DNA of 22,440 bases, taken from Chersky-822 sp035509195 (GTDB lineage: Bacteria; Actinomycetota; Actinomycetes; Streptosporangiales; Streptosporangiaceae). The stretch covers positions 1 to 22,440 of the forward strand of contig DATJLT010000027.1 in NCBI GenBank assembly GCA_035509195.1, given 5' to 3'. Each line of letters starts with the position of its first letter. Within the stretch, counting starts at the first letter, position 1. Under the pieces are notes generated by a model. The model was not told where the DNA came from. It searched no databases and saw only the letters and a list, made by a program, of their open reading frames with translations. The position numbers and the translations under genes are program-made. Positions 6,792 through 13,521 of the stretch are shown piece after piece.

Positions 6792-8093
6792 TTGGGCGAC
6801 GTCAAGGCTGACCCCCGTGGGCAATGGGCGGAGGGCGGGGGGCGAAGCGGGCGGGCGCTAGACGAACCGACTCTCAACGTTCCTAAGCGGTGGATCGCGC
6901 AGCTCGGGGTCGCCAGCCTCGGTTTGTGGATGGCATCGCTCACGCCGTTGCAGCTTTTGCTGCCCAAGCAGGTGCAGGCGATCGCCCCGCACGACAAGTT
7001 CCTGGTCATCGGCCTTGTGCACGCGCTCGGCGCGGTGGCGGCGATCATCGCGACGCCGCTCGTCGGCGCGCTGTCTGACCGGACCACCGACGCGCGGGCG
7101 CTCGGCAAGCTGCGCGGGCGGCGGCACCGGTGGACGCTGGGGATGGCCCTGCTCGGGGCTCTGTGCCTCGGGCTCTTGTCCGTGCAGGTCACCGTCGTGG
7201 GCGTGCTCGGGCTCTGGGTGCTGTTCAGCTTGTTCATCAACGGCCAGTACGCAAGCCTGAGCGCGTCGATCCCCGACCACGTGCCGGTCCGCCAGCGGGC
7301 CACGGTCGCCGGGTGGGTCGGCATGCCGCAGGCGGTCGGGCTCGTCATCGGCGTTGAACTGCTGGCCACCGTGATCACCGGGCGGGTCGGCGGTTACTCG
7401 TTCCTGGCGATCGCGATGGTAGTGCTCATCTTGCCGTTCGTGCTGACGACGGCCGACTACCCGCTGCCGCGTTCCGAGCGCGAGGCGTTCTCCGCGAGGC
7501 AGCTCTTCGACGCGTTCAAGGTGGACCTGCGGGCCTACCCCGACTTCGGCTGGGCCTGGGTAACCAGGTTCCTCGCGTCGCTGTCGATCTCGATGGGCAC
7601 CCTGTACCTGTATTACTTCCTGCGCGACGCGGTGCACTACAAGCACCCGACAAAGGGACTGGCGACGCTGATCCTGATCTATACGGTGTGCGTGGTCATC
7701 ACCGCGGTGGTCGGCGGGCGGATCTCCGACCGCATCGGCAAGCGCAAGGTGATCGTGACCGTGTCAGGGTCCTTGATGGGTGCCGCCGCGCTGCTGCTGA
7801 CCTTCATTGAGACCTGGCCGGCCGCCGAGGTCGCCGCCGTGCTGTTCGGCGCCGGTTTCGGTGCCTACCTCGCCGTCGACCAGGCACTGATCACCCAGGT
7901 ACTCCCGACGGCGCACAACTACGGCAAGGACCTCGGGCTGATCAACATCGCCATCGCCGGCCCGGCCGCCGTCGGCGGCCTGCTCGCCGCGTTCCTGGTC
8001 ACGATCGGTCACTACCCGACGCTGTTCGCCTGCACCGCGGCAGCCGCCGCCATCGGCGCGACCCTGGTCTGGCGCATCAAGAGCGTCCCTTAA
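6792..8093 (+). CDS. MFS transporter, second of a tandem pair
   Basis: This 433-residue MFS protein is closely related to the upstream copy over its full length and ends with the same WRIKSVP. Shared blocks include GRRHRWTLGMALL, RQRATVAGWVGMPQA, ISDRIGKRK and GAGFGAYLAVDQALITQVLP. The N-terminal tail (residues 1-32) is different, longer and rich in Gly, Asp and Arg. The central cytoplasmic loop (about 215-240) also differs, so substrate or partner may have diverged. The start is TTG at 6792 with a purine-rich AAGGGCGG upstream; no ATG or GTG lies close enough to replace it. It is convergent with the thioesterase gene, separated by a C-rich tract and a palindromic repeat. Tandem duplication is the simplest origin; whether the two act as separate transporters or together is unknown. 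Confidence 0.88.
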   Translation: MGDVKADPRGQWAEGGGRSGRALDEPTLNVPKRWIAQLGVASLGLWMASLTPLQLLLPKQVQAIAPHDKFLVIGLVHALGAVAAIIATPLVGALSDRTTDARALGKLRGRRHRWTLGMALLGALCLGLLSVQVTVVGVLGLWVLFSLFINGQYASLSASIPDHVPVRQRATVAGWVGMPQAVGLVIGVELLATVITGRVGGYSFLAIAMVVLILPFVLTTADYPLPRSEREAFSARQLFDAFKVDLRAYPDFGWAWVTRFLASLSISMGTLYLYYFLRDAVHYKHPTKGLATLILIYTVCVVITAVVGGRISDRIGKRKVIVTVSGSLMGAAALLLTFIETWPAAEVAAVLFGAGFGAYLAVDQALITQVLPTAHNYGKDLGLINIAIAGPAAVGGLLAAFLVTIGHYPTLFACTAAAAAIGATLVWRIKSVP

Positions 8094-8112
8094 CCGCGCC
8101 CCGCGCGGGAGC

Positions 8113-8200
8113 CGCCCTCCCCAAGCCGCCCCCGCAACCGTCCCCTCTCCCCCTCCGCCCCCGCAACCGCCCCCGCCCCCTCCCCCCTCCGCCCCCGCAA
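8113..8200. repeat. C-rich intergenic tract, G-quadruplex-capable on minus strand
   Basis: About 88 bp of plus strand is nearly all pyrimidine, built from repeated CCGCCCCCGCAAC-like units (three recognisable copies) separated by C/T runs. The minus strand has many G runs of four to six. It lies in the convergent gap between the second MFS gene and the thioesterase gene. The thioesterase transcript, reading leftwards, would carry it as G-rich RNA, suggesting a quadruplex-based stop or pause; this role is inferred. The 613-651 tract has the same polarity and a similar location at a gene end. Confidence 0.55.
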
Positions 8201-8201
8201 C

Positions 8202-8340
8202 AGCATCGCGGAGCCACCGATGTCGTTGCCCGGCCGAGGCCGACAGCATCGGTGGCTCTCCGATGCTACGGGCACAGCATCAAGTAGTCACCGATGTCCC
8301 CGGCCCCGGCCCGCGAACGACAACGACAAGCCAGCGATGC
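8202..8340. repeat. Compound palindromic dispersed repeat, copy A
   Basis: The element has two modules. The left module is a strong hairpin: GAGCCACCGATG (8211-8222) pairs perfectly with CATCGGTGGCTC (8247-8258), extended by GCATCG (8203-8208) with CGATGC (8261-8266), and a small inner stem in the loop. The right module (about 8276-8340) starts with a direct AGCATCAAGTAG/CACCGATG unit and ends with AAGCCAGCGATGC. The whole arrangement recurs in the same orientation at 14369-14508; over the last 88 bp I count 14 differences and no gap (about 84% identity by eye). It is non-coding, between convergent genes, like REP/BIME elements. A short frame across both copies encodes similar peptides, but this follows from the DNA similarity. 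Confidence 0.75.
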
Positions 8341-8382
8341 TGTTAGGCCGTCAGGCCGGCGTCAGGTCGCCGGCGGTCGGCG

Positions 8383-9252
8383 TCAGGCGGAGCCGCGGAC
8401 CGGTCCGCGGCCGACCCTGGCGATCTGCCTGCTCTGGGCGACGAGATTGCCCGCCGAGTCCCAGACCTCGGCTTCTTCGTCAAACCAGCCACCGCTCACG
8501 TGCCGGCTCCTCGCCTGAACGGCGAGCGGTCCTGGAGCGGGGACCAGCCGCATGTGCATGGTGAGTTCCACGGTCGGCGCCCAGCCCGTCGCACCGAGGC
8601 CGAAGACCACGGGCGGCAGCCCGTCAACGGCCACCGCTAGCGTGAGCGCGTCGTTCGCACGTTCCTCGCGAAAGCTGAAGTACCCCCGCATCTCGGGCAG
8701 TCCTGCGGGAGAACCGTGCCGCCAGCCGGTCACCGACGGGTCGAGCAGCATCGACACCTGGCCGGCGTAGCCGGCAGTACCGTCGGCGCCCATCGTGCCA
8801 GGCCACGGGCCAAGGTTCACGCACTCGGAAGGCGCGGGCATGGCCGGCGCCGCGCCGGTCCAGCTCAGGCCGGCGCCATCGCCCGTGGCGGCAACCACCG
8901 ACAGGGGAACCTCGCCCGTGGTGATTGTCGTCACGAGGACGGGCTGATCTTCCTGAGTCAAGGTGGCGAGCGCGGTGGCCGCGGTCCGGCCGGTCTTGAG
9001 CCAGGTCACCTCGATCAGCGCCGGGGCCAGCTTGGGTACGCGAAGGTAGTGAGCGCTGGTGGCGACGGGATGCGGCAGCGGTGAGCAGTCGAGTACGGCG
9101 CGGAGCACGGTGGCCAGCATCACGCCGCCGTTCACTACGGGCGGCATCGCCGAACTGCCAGGAGCGGTCAGCGCGAAGCGGGCGTCGGGGCGGGCGAGGT
9201 AACGTCCTTCGCCGTCCTTGGTGACGGCCGTCGCCTCGTCGAAAACCGTCAT
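8383..9252 (-). CDS. TesB-like acyl-CoA thioesterase (double hotdog)
   Basis: The 289-residue protein resembles the acyl-CoA thioesterase family with two hotdog domains (TesB/4HBT_3 type), expected to hydrolyse acyl-CoA to free acid and CoA in the cytoplasm. Visible features are the PPVVNGGVMLATVLRAV segment near 37-53 (the NGG start of the long hotdog helix), HPVATSAHYLRVP (61-73, beta-strand typical of the family), and the second-domain stretch GWAPTVELTMHMRLVPAPGPL near 224-244, followed by SRHVSGGWFDEEAEVWDSAGNLVAQSRQ, the classic C-terminal hotdog strand ending. Its ATG overlaps the cysM stop as ATGA, so it is translationally coupled to the cysteine operon. A direct role in that pathway is not obvious. 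Substrate chain length is unknown. Confidence 0.88.
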   Translation of the reverse strand: MTVFDEATAVTKDGEGRYLARPDARFALTAPGSSAMPPVVNGGVMLATVLRAVLDCSPLPHPVATSAHYLRVPKLAPALIEVTWLKTGRTAATALATLTQEDQPVLVTTITTGEVPLSVVAATGDGAGLSWTGAAPAMPAPSECVNLGPWPGTMGADGTAGYAGQVSMLLDPSVTGWRHGSPAGLPEMRGYFSFREERANDALTLAVAVDGLPPVVFGLGATGWAPTVELTMHMRLVPAPGPLAVQARSRHVSGGWFDEEAEVWDSAGNLVAQSRQIARVGRGPVRGSA

Positions 9253-10196
9253 GCCCAGAGTTCGCTTTCCAGCCGGGACTCGGCCTCGTCGAGGGTGCCG
9301 CCGTACGCACCGGTCGACAGGTACTTCCAGCCGCCGTCGGCGACGAGCAGCACGACGTCGGCCCGCTCCCCCGCCTCGAATGCCCTGGTCGCGAGCGCCA
9401 GGCCGGCGTGGAGCACGCAGCCCGCCGAGATCCCGGCGAAGATCCCTTCCTCGGCGACGAGCTGCCTGGTGCGCCGCAGCGCGTCGGCGGAAGACACCGA
9501 GTACCGCGAGGTCAGCACCGAGTCGTCGTACAACTCGGGCACGAATCCCTCGTCCATGTTGCGCAGCCCGTAGACCAGCTCTCCGTACCTGGGCTCGGCC
9601 GCGACGATCTTGACTGACGGCACGTGCTCGCGCAGGTAACGGCCGGTTCCCATCAGCGTCCCCGTCGTCCCTAGGCCAGCGACGAAGTGCGTCACAGAAG
9701 GCAGGTCGCGCAGGATCTCAGGCCCGGTCGTCTCGTAGTGCGCGCGCGCGTTGGCCTCGTTGCCGTACTGGTAGAGCATGACCCAGCCAGGGTTCTCCGC
9801 GGCCAGCTTCTTCGCGACCCTGACGGCCTCGTTGGAGCCGCCGGCCGCCGGAGAGTAGACGATGGAGGCCCCGTACATCTGGAGAAGCTGGGTGCGCTCG
9901 GCGGAGGTGTTTTCCGGCATCACGCAAATCAGCTTGTAGCCGCGCAGCTTGCAGATCATCGCCAGGGAGATCCCGGTGTTGCCCGAGGTCGGCTCCAGGA
10001 TCGTACTGCCCTTGCACAGCCTGCCCTCGCGCTCCGCGGCAAGCACCATGGCAAGCGCCACCCGGTCCTTGACCGATCCTGTGGGGTTCTTGTCCTCGAG
10101 CTTGGCCCACAAGCGCGCGCCTGGACCGGGAGACAGGTTCGGCAGCCCGACCAGCGGCGTGCCGCCGACCGTGTCGAGTACCGAGTCGTACCGCAT
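9249..10196 (-). CDS. cysM: CysO-dependent O-phosphoserine sulfhydrylase CysM
   Basis: The 315-residue PLP-dependent cysteine synthase carries Lys43 in NPTGSVKDR, the Schiff-base lysine, TSGNTGISLAM (70-80) for substrate carboxylate binding, and GLGTTGTLMGTGR for the PLP phosphate. The stretch AEPRYGELVYGLRNMDEGF contains Arg212, which aligns with Arg220 of M. tuberculosis CysM, the residue that selects O-phosphoserine over O-acetylserine. Together with the adjacent cysO and mec genes this supports the route: phosphoserine plus CysO-thiocarboxylate gives CysO-cysteine. The C-terminus GWKYLSTGAYGGTLDEAE..LWA matches the mycobacterial enzyme, whose tail closes the active site. The start ATG overlaps the cysO stop by one base (TGATG) and the stop overlaps the thioesterase start (ATGA). 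Codon 175 is a CTA, rare in such genomes. Confidence 0.96.
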   Translation of the reverse strand: MRYDSVLDTVGGTPLVGLPNLSPGPGARLWAKLEDKNPTGSVKDRVALAMVLAAEREGRLCKGSTILEPTSGNTGISLAMICKLRGYKLICVMPENTSAERTQLLQMYGASIVYSPAAGGSNEAVRVAKKLAAENPGWVMLYQYGNEANARAHYETTGPEILRDLPSVTHFVAGLGTTGTLMGTGRYLREHVPSVKIVAAEPRYGELVYGLRNMDEGFVPELYDDSVLTSRYSVSSADALRRTRQLVAEEGIFAGISAGCVLHAGLALATRAFEAGERADVVLLVADGGWKYLSTGAYGGTLDEAESRLESELWA

Positions 10197-10468
10197 CAGC
10201 CGCCGGCGACCGCGGGCAGCACGGTAACCGTGTCGCCGTCCTTGACCTGCGTGCCGAGCCCGCCGAGGAACCTCACGTCCTCGTCGTTCAGGTACACGTT
10301 GACGAAACGGCGCAGCCCGGAGTCGTCTACCAGGCGGGCACGCAGCCCGGAGTGCCGGCTGTCAAGATCGATGAGCAGCTCATCCAGCGTGCCGCCCGAG
10401 CCCTCAACCGCCTTCTCGCCGCCAGTGAGCGGACGCAGGATCGTGGGGATCCGGACTTCGATGGCCAT
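10196..10468 (-). CDS. cysO: CysO, ubiquitin-like sulfur carrier protein
   Basis: This 90-residue beta-grasp protein of the MoaD/ThiS group ends in AVAGG. The free C-terminal Gly-Gly is what is adenylated and converted to a thiocarboxylate, so no processing is needed. IPTILRPLTGGEKAV near the start and RRFVNVYLNDEDVRFLGGL in the middle are shared with M. tuberculosis CysO (from memory). It delivers sulfide to CysM for cysteine formation in the cytoplasm, and Mec later releases cysteine. The ATG is preceded by GGAGAG at good spacing (minus strand, about 10474-10480). The gene is 69 nt downstream of mec and overlaps cysM by one base. No E1-like activating enzyme (MoeZ type) is in the window, so it must be encoded elsewhere. 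Confidence 0.95.
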   Translation of the reverse strand: MAIEVRIPTILRPLTGGEKAVEGSGGTLDELLIDLDSRHSGLRARLVDDSGLRRFVNVYLNDEDVRFLGGLGTQVKDGDTVTVLPAVAGG

Positions 10469-10537
10469 CGGTTACTCTCCAGAAGAAGTCAGCAGGGCGG
10501 CAGGTCCGCCCACAGGGAAACCCGGCTGCGAGCCCGA

Positions 10538-10945
10538 TCATTCCGCTATCTCCACGCCTTCCTCGCTCACCAGGCCATCGGTGATGCGGTAAGACCTGAC
10601 CTCGGTCTCGTCGGGTTCGCGCGTCGACACCAGCAGGTAATGCGCACCTGGCTCGCTCGCGTAGGAGACGTCCGTGCGGGACGGATACGCCTCTGTCGCG
10701 GTGTGCGAGTGATAGATCACCACCGGCTCCTCGTCCCTGTCATCCATCTCCCGCCAGACCGCGAGCTGCTCCATCGAGTCGAACCGGTAGAACGTCGGCG
10801 ACCGCTCGGCGTTGAGCATCGGGATGAACCGTACGGGCTGGTCGCTTCCTGCCTGGCCGGCGATCACGCCGCACGCCTCGTCAGGGTGATCCGCCCGTGC
10901 GTGGGCGATGACCTGGTCGATGAGCGCGCGCGAGATCCGCAACAT
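10538..10945 (-). CDS. mec: Mec, JAMM metalloprotease releasing cysteine from CysO
   Basis: This is a 135-residue M67-family (JAB1/MPN/Mov34, JAMM) zinc metallopeptidase. The motif is complete: Glu23 in DEACGV, then His79-x-His81 with Ser89 and Asp92 in HSHTATEAYPSRTD, the standard HxHx7Sx2D zinc site. In M. tuberculosis the equivalent Mec cleaves the CysO-cysteine adduct, freeing cysteine and regenerating CysO. Here it lies directly upstream of cysO and cysM, 21 nt after DUF2017, so the same role is very likely. The ATG at 10945 has no strong Shine-Dalgarno match; the length and the N-terminus MLRISRALIDQVIAHARADHP agree with the family. The protein is cytoplasmic. Confidence 0.95.
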   Translation of the reverse strand: MLRISRALIDQVIAHARADHPDEACGVIAGQAGSDQPVRFIPMLNAERSPTFYRFDSMEQLAVWREMDDRDEEPVVIYHSHTATEAYPSRTDVSYASEPGAHYLLVSTREPDETEVRSYRITDGLVSEEGVEIAE

Positions 10946-10966
10946 GGGCGTGATCGTAACCGGGGA

Positions 10967-11587
10967 CTATGAGAGGGCGTTGACCAGGCTGCCCTGTATG
11001 TAGGCCAGCCACTGGTAGACCTGCACGTACGCGTACCTGGGGTCGCCTGGCGACACGTCGTTCTCCAGCCCGTCGAAGTCGTCTGTCACGCCGAGACGCA
11101 CACCGAGCGCAAGCCTGACGTCGTTCAGCGAGCGCAGCCAGTCCTCTGCCTGCTCCGAGCTGAGCTTGACCCGGCCGCCTCCGACAGGAAGCGTGGATAG
11201 CAGCGTCCTGGCGCACTGCACTTTCGCCGAGCGCAGGCTCGACTCGGTAAAGCGGCGGAACTCCTGTGCGGCGTCATCGTCGTCGCGGTATGCGTCGGGC
11301 AGCAGCCTGGCGAGCACGGGGTCATCGGGAAGGCTGGCATCTTCAGGGGAGCCGCCGGTCATCCCGGTCAGCGCGGCCAGTTCGTCGGCTTCAGGCGACT
11401 GCGGGGAGGCCGGCGCGCCTGGCTCTGGCTCAGGCTCGACCAGCTCGACGACCTGCCCGACAAGGTCCCTGATGATGGCGGCCTCCGGCCGGGCGAATCG
11501 CGCGCTCACTCCGGCGGATGACCGGCGAAATCCCGCCATCGGCTCCTCCGGTTCTTCGTCGGGCCCAGGGAACGCGGGCTCGGTCAC
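10967..11587 (-). CDS. DUF2017 family protein
   Basis: The 206-residue acidic protein belongs to the actinobacterial DUF2017 family, the gene between clpS and mec in M. tuberculosis (Rv1332) and relatives. Its molecular function is not established. Visible features are the N-terminal FRRSSAGVSARFARPEAAIIRDLVGQVVELV, a variable acidic and Pro-rich insert (about 53-90), DPVLARLLPDAYRDDDDAAQEFRRFTE, and a conserved C-terminal part with LSSEQAEDWLRSLNDVRLALGVRLGVTDD and YVQVYQWLAYIQGSLVNAL. It looks all-helical with no signal or membrane segment. I choose GTG at 11587 because it forms a GTGA overlap with the clpS stop; GTG at 11611 would add eight residues inside clpS. Coupling to clpS suggests a functional link to ClpS/Clp proteolysis, but this is inference. 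Confidence 0.9.
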   Translation of the reverse strand: MTEPAFPGPDEEPEEPMAGFRRSSAGVSARFARPEAAIIRDLVGQVVELVEPEPEPGAPASPQSPEADELAALTGMTGGSPEDASLPDDPVLARLLPDAYRDDDDAAQEFRRFTESSLRSAKVQCARTLLSTLPVGGGRVKLSSEQAEDWLRSLNDVRLALGVRLGVTDDFDGLENDVSPGDPRYAYVQVYQWLAYIQGSLVNALS

Positions 11588-11874
11588 GCGTCGTGGCTGA
11601 CGGTGGCCCACAGGCCGTAACCGTGCAGGGTTTCGGCGTTGCGCTCCATGGCTTCCCTGGCTCCGGCGGCCACGACCGCCTTCCCCTTATGATGCACGTC
11701 GAGCATGAGTTTTTCCGCCTTTGGCTTGGGGTACCCGAATACCCGCTGGAATACGTAGGTCACGTAGTCCATCAGGTTCACGGGGTCGTTCCACACGATG
11801 GTCAGCCACGGCTGGTCTACCGCGGCTTTCTCATCGGTCTCCGGCGTAGTGAGTTCTACCGGTGCGACGCTCAC
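11584..11874 (-). CDS. clpS: ClpS, adaptor for the ClpAP/ClpCP protease
   Basis: The 96-residue adaptor delivers N-degron substrates to the Clp ATPase. The conserved core is present: WLTIVWNDPVNLMDYVTYVFQRVFGY, with the NDP turn that shapes the N-end residue pocket, and then KAEKLMLDVHHKGKAVVAAGAREAMERNAETLHGYGLWATV. The N-terminal extension of about 20 residues is variable and flexible, as usual. The GTG start at 11874 has a strong GGGAGG upstream on the minus strand. It is the first gene of the operon clpS-DUF2017-mec-cysO-cysM-thioesterase and is divergent from pncB across 82 bp, the same arrangement as Rv1330c/Rv1331 in M. tuberculosis as I recall it. Confidence 0.96.
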   Translation of the reverse strand: MSVAPVELTTPETDEKAAVDQPWLTIVWNDPVNLMDYVTYVFQRVFGYPKPKAEKLMLDVHHKGKAVVAAGAREAMERNAETLHGYGLWATVSHDA

Positions 11875-11956
11875 AGCCTGCCACCTCCCTTCGTATTAGT
11901 CTCCCACTGCCCCGCACCCGACCGGCCCATCCCCCGGCACGGCCAGCGTTATCCGT

Positions 11957-13258
11957 ATGCTTCCCCTCGTGACCACCGGGCTGCTGACCGATCACTATGA
12001 GCTGACCATGGTCCGCGCCGCGCTCAAGGACGGCACCGCGCAGCGCCGCACCGTGTTCGAGATGTTCGCGCGCCAGCTCCCCTCGGGCCGCAGGTACGGT
12101 GTCGTGGCCGGGACGATGCGCTTTCTTGACGCGCTCGCCGACTTCAGGTTCGGTGCCGATGACCTCGCGTTCCTGCGCGGCACGGGGGTAATTGACGAGC
12201 CAACCGCGGGTTTCCTGACCGGGTACAGGTTCAGCGGCAGCATCTGGGGTTACCCCGAGGGTGAGTGCTATTTCCCCGGTTCGCCGATCCTGGTCGTCGA
12301 AGGTACGTTCGCCGAGGCCGTGGTGCTTGAAACGCTCGCCTTGTCGGTTTTCAACCACGACTGCGCGGTTGCCTCGGCGGCCTCCCGCATGGTCAATGCC
12401 GCCGCCGGGCGGCCGATCATCGAGATGGGCTCGCGCCGCACCCACGAGATCGCGGCGGTGGCGGCGGCCAGGGCCGCCTACATCGCCGGGTTCGCGACCA
12501 CGTCCAACCTGCGGGCCGGCCTGGACTACGGCGTGCCGACCGCGGGGACAAGCGCGCACGCGTTCACGCTGGTACATGACGACGAGCGGGAGGCCTTCTG
12601 CGTCCAGCTCGAGGCGCTCGGGGTGGATACGACGCTGCTTGTCGATACCTACGACGTGCCGACCGCAGTGCGAACGGCGGTCGAGCTCGCGGGCTCGGCG
12701 CTCGGAGCGGTCAGGATCGACAGCGGCGACGTCGCCGAGGTCGCGCGCGGGGTAAGGGCGCAGCTTGACGCGCTAGGGGCCGAGCGCACCAGGATCGTCG
12801 TGACCGGTGACCTCGATGAGTACGCGATCGGTGACCTCGCCGCCGCCGGCGTGCCCGTCGATGGTTTCGGAGTTGGAACCGCGCTGGTCACGGGCTCAGG
12901 CGCGCCCACCGCCGCGCTTGTCTACAAGCTCGTCGCCCGCTCTGCCGACGGCGGGCGCGGTCTCGTCCCCGTCGCCAAGCGTTCGGTAGGAAAACCCACC
13001 ATCGGGGGCCGCAAATGGGCAGCACGAGATGTCGGGGAGTCCGGCATGGCTACTGCCGAGCTGGTAAGCCTGACGCCCGTCGATGAGAACGGGTGCCAGC
13101 GCCCGCTGCTGCGTCAGCTAGTCAGGGACGGGGAGATCATCGTCGCGGAACCCGTAGAGGATGCCCGCCAGCGGCACCAGCGGGTACTCACCGAACTGCC
13201 GGCCGAGGCCAGGGACATCACGCCAGGCGGCCCGGCCATCCCCACCAAATTCTCCTGA
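11957..13258 (+). CDS. pncB: Nicotinate phosphoribosyltransferase
   Basis: This 433-residue enzyme of the Preiss-Handler NAD salvage pathway makes nicotinate mononucleotide from nicotinate and PRPP with ATP. Family features: LLTDHYELTM near the N-terminus, RRTVFEMFARQLPSGRRYGVVAG, the MGSRRTHE segment with His163 (the phosphorylated His position in the family), GFATTSNLRAGLDYGVPTAGTSAHAF, and VRIDSGDVAEVARGVR, followed by VTGDLDEYAI and GFGVGTALVTG that bind PRPP. The length is normal. ATG at 11957 lacks a clear RBS; GTG at 11969 is an alternative that would still retain TDHYELTM. Codon 273 is CTA. It is divergent from clpS and convergent with the DUF3039 gene, with four bases between the stops. 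Confidence 0.95.
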   Translation: MLPLVTTGLLTDHYELTMVRAALKDGTAQRRTVFEMFARQLPSGRRYGVVAGTMRFLDALADFRFGADDLAFLRGTGVIDEPTAGFLTGYRFSGSIWGYPEGECYFPGSPILVVEGTFAEAVVLETLALSVFNHDCAVASAASRMVNAAAGRPIIEMGSRRTHEIAAVAAARAAYIAGFATTSNLRAGLDYGVPTAGTSAHAFTLVHDDEREAFCVQLEALGVDTTLLVDTYDVPTAVRTAVELAGSALGAVRIDSGDVAEVARGVRAQLDALGAERTRIVVTGDLDEYAIGDLAAAGVPVDGFGVGTALVTGSGAPTAALVYKLVARSADGGRGLVPVAKRSVGKPTIGGRKWAARDVGESGMATAELVSLTPVDENGCQRPLLRQLVRDGEIIVAEPVEDARQRHQRVLTELPAEARDITPGGPAIPTKFS

Positions 13259-13262
13259 AGTC

Positions 13263-13490
13263 TTAACCTACTTCAGGCAGGGATTCGTAGATCTCCTTGC
13301 ATTCCGGGCACACCGGGTACTTGTTCGGGTCACGGCTAGGTACCCAGATTTTTCCGCAAATCGCCCGGATCGGAATCCCGCTGACCATGCTTTCCATGAT
13401 CTTGTCCTTGTCGGCATAGTGCGCGAAGCGGTCATGATCGCCGTCTCCGGTCGACACATCCGGCGTGGTCTGCTGGATTACTTCAGTCAC
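13263..13490 (-). CDS. DUF3039 family small zinc-ribbon-like protein
   Basis: The 75-residue protein is of the DUF3039 type, conserved in actinobacteria and of unknown function. The core HYADKDKIMESMVSGIPIRAICGKIWVPSRDPNKYPVCPECKEIYESL contains three cysteines, one in AICGK and a CPEC pair, that could hold a metal together with a His. The N-terminal 20 residues are polar and variable. The start is GTG at 13490, with AAGGTAGG a few bases upstream on the minus strand. It follows yqgE by 31 nt in the same direction, so the two are probably one transcript. No membrane or secretion signal is seen. Confidence 0.92.
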   Translation of the reverse strand: MTEVIQQTTPDVSTGDGDHDRFAHYADKDKIMESMVSGIPIRAICGKIWVPSRDPNKYPVCPECKEIYESLPEVG

Positions 13491-13521
13491 GTTGCCTACC
13501 TTACGTCGCCCCAGAAGGGCG

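Noticed and set aside
8202..8340. CRISPR-like array in the repeat region
   Set aside because: Only two modules with palindromic structure, no regular spacers and no cas genes; a REP-like element fits better.
8220..8564. Small plus-strand protein with a peptide resembling one encoded at 14310-14513
   Set aside because: The similarity comes from the dispersed DNA repeat. One frame ends inside the thioesterase gene antisense, there is no RBS, and the region outside the repeat shares nothing.
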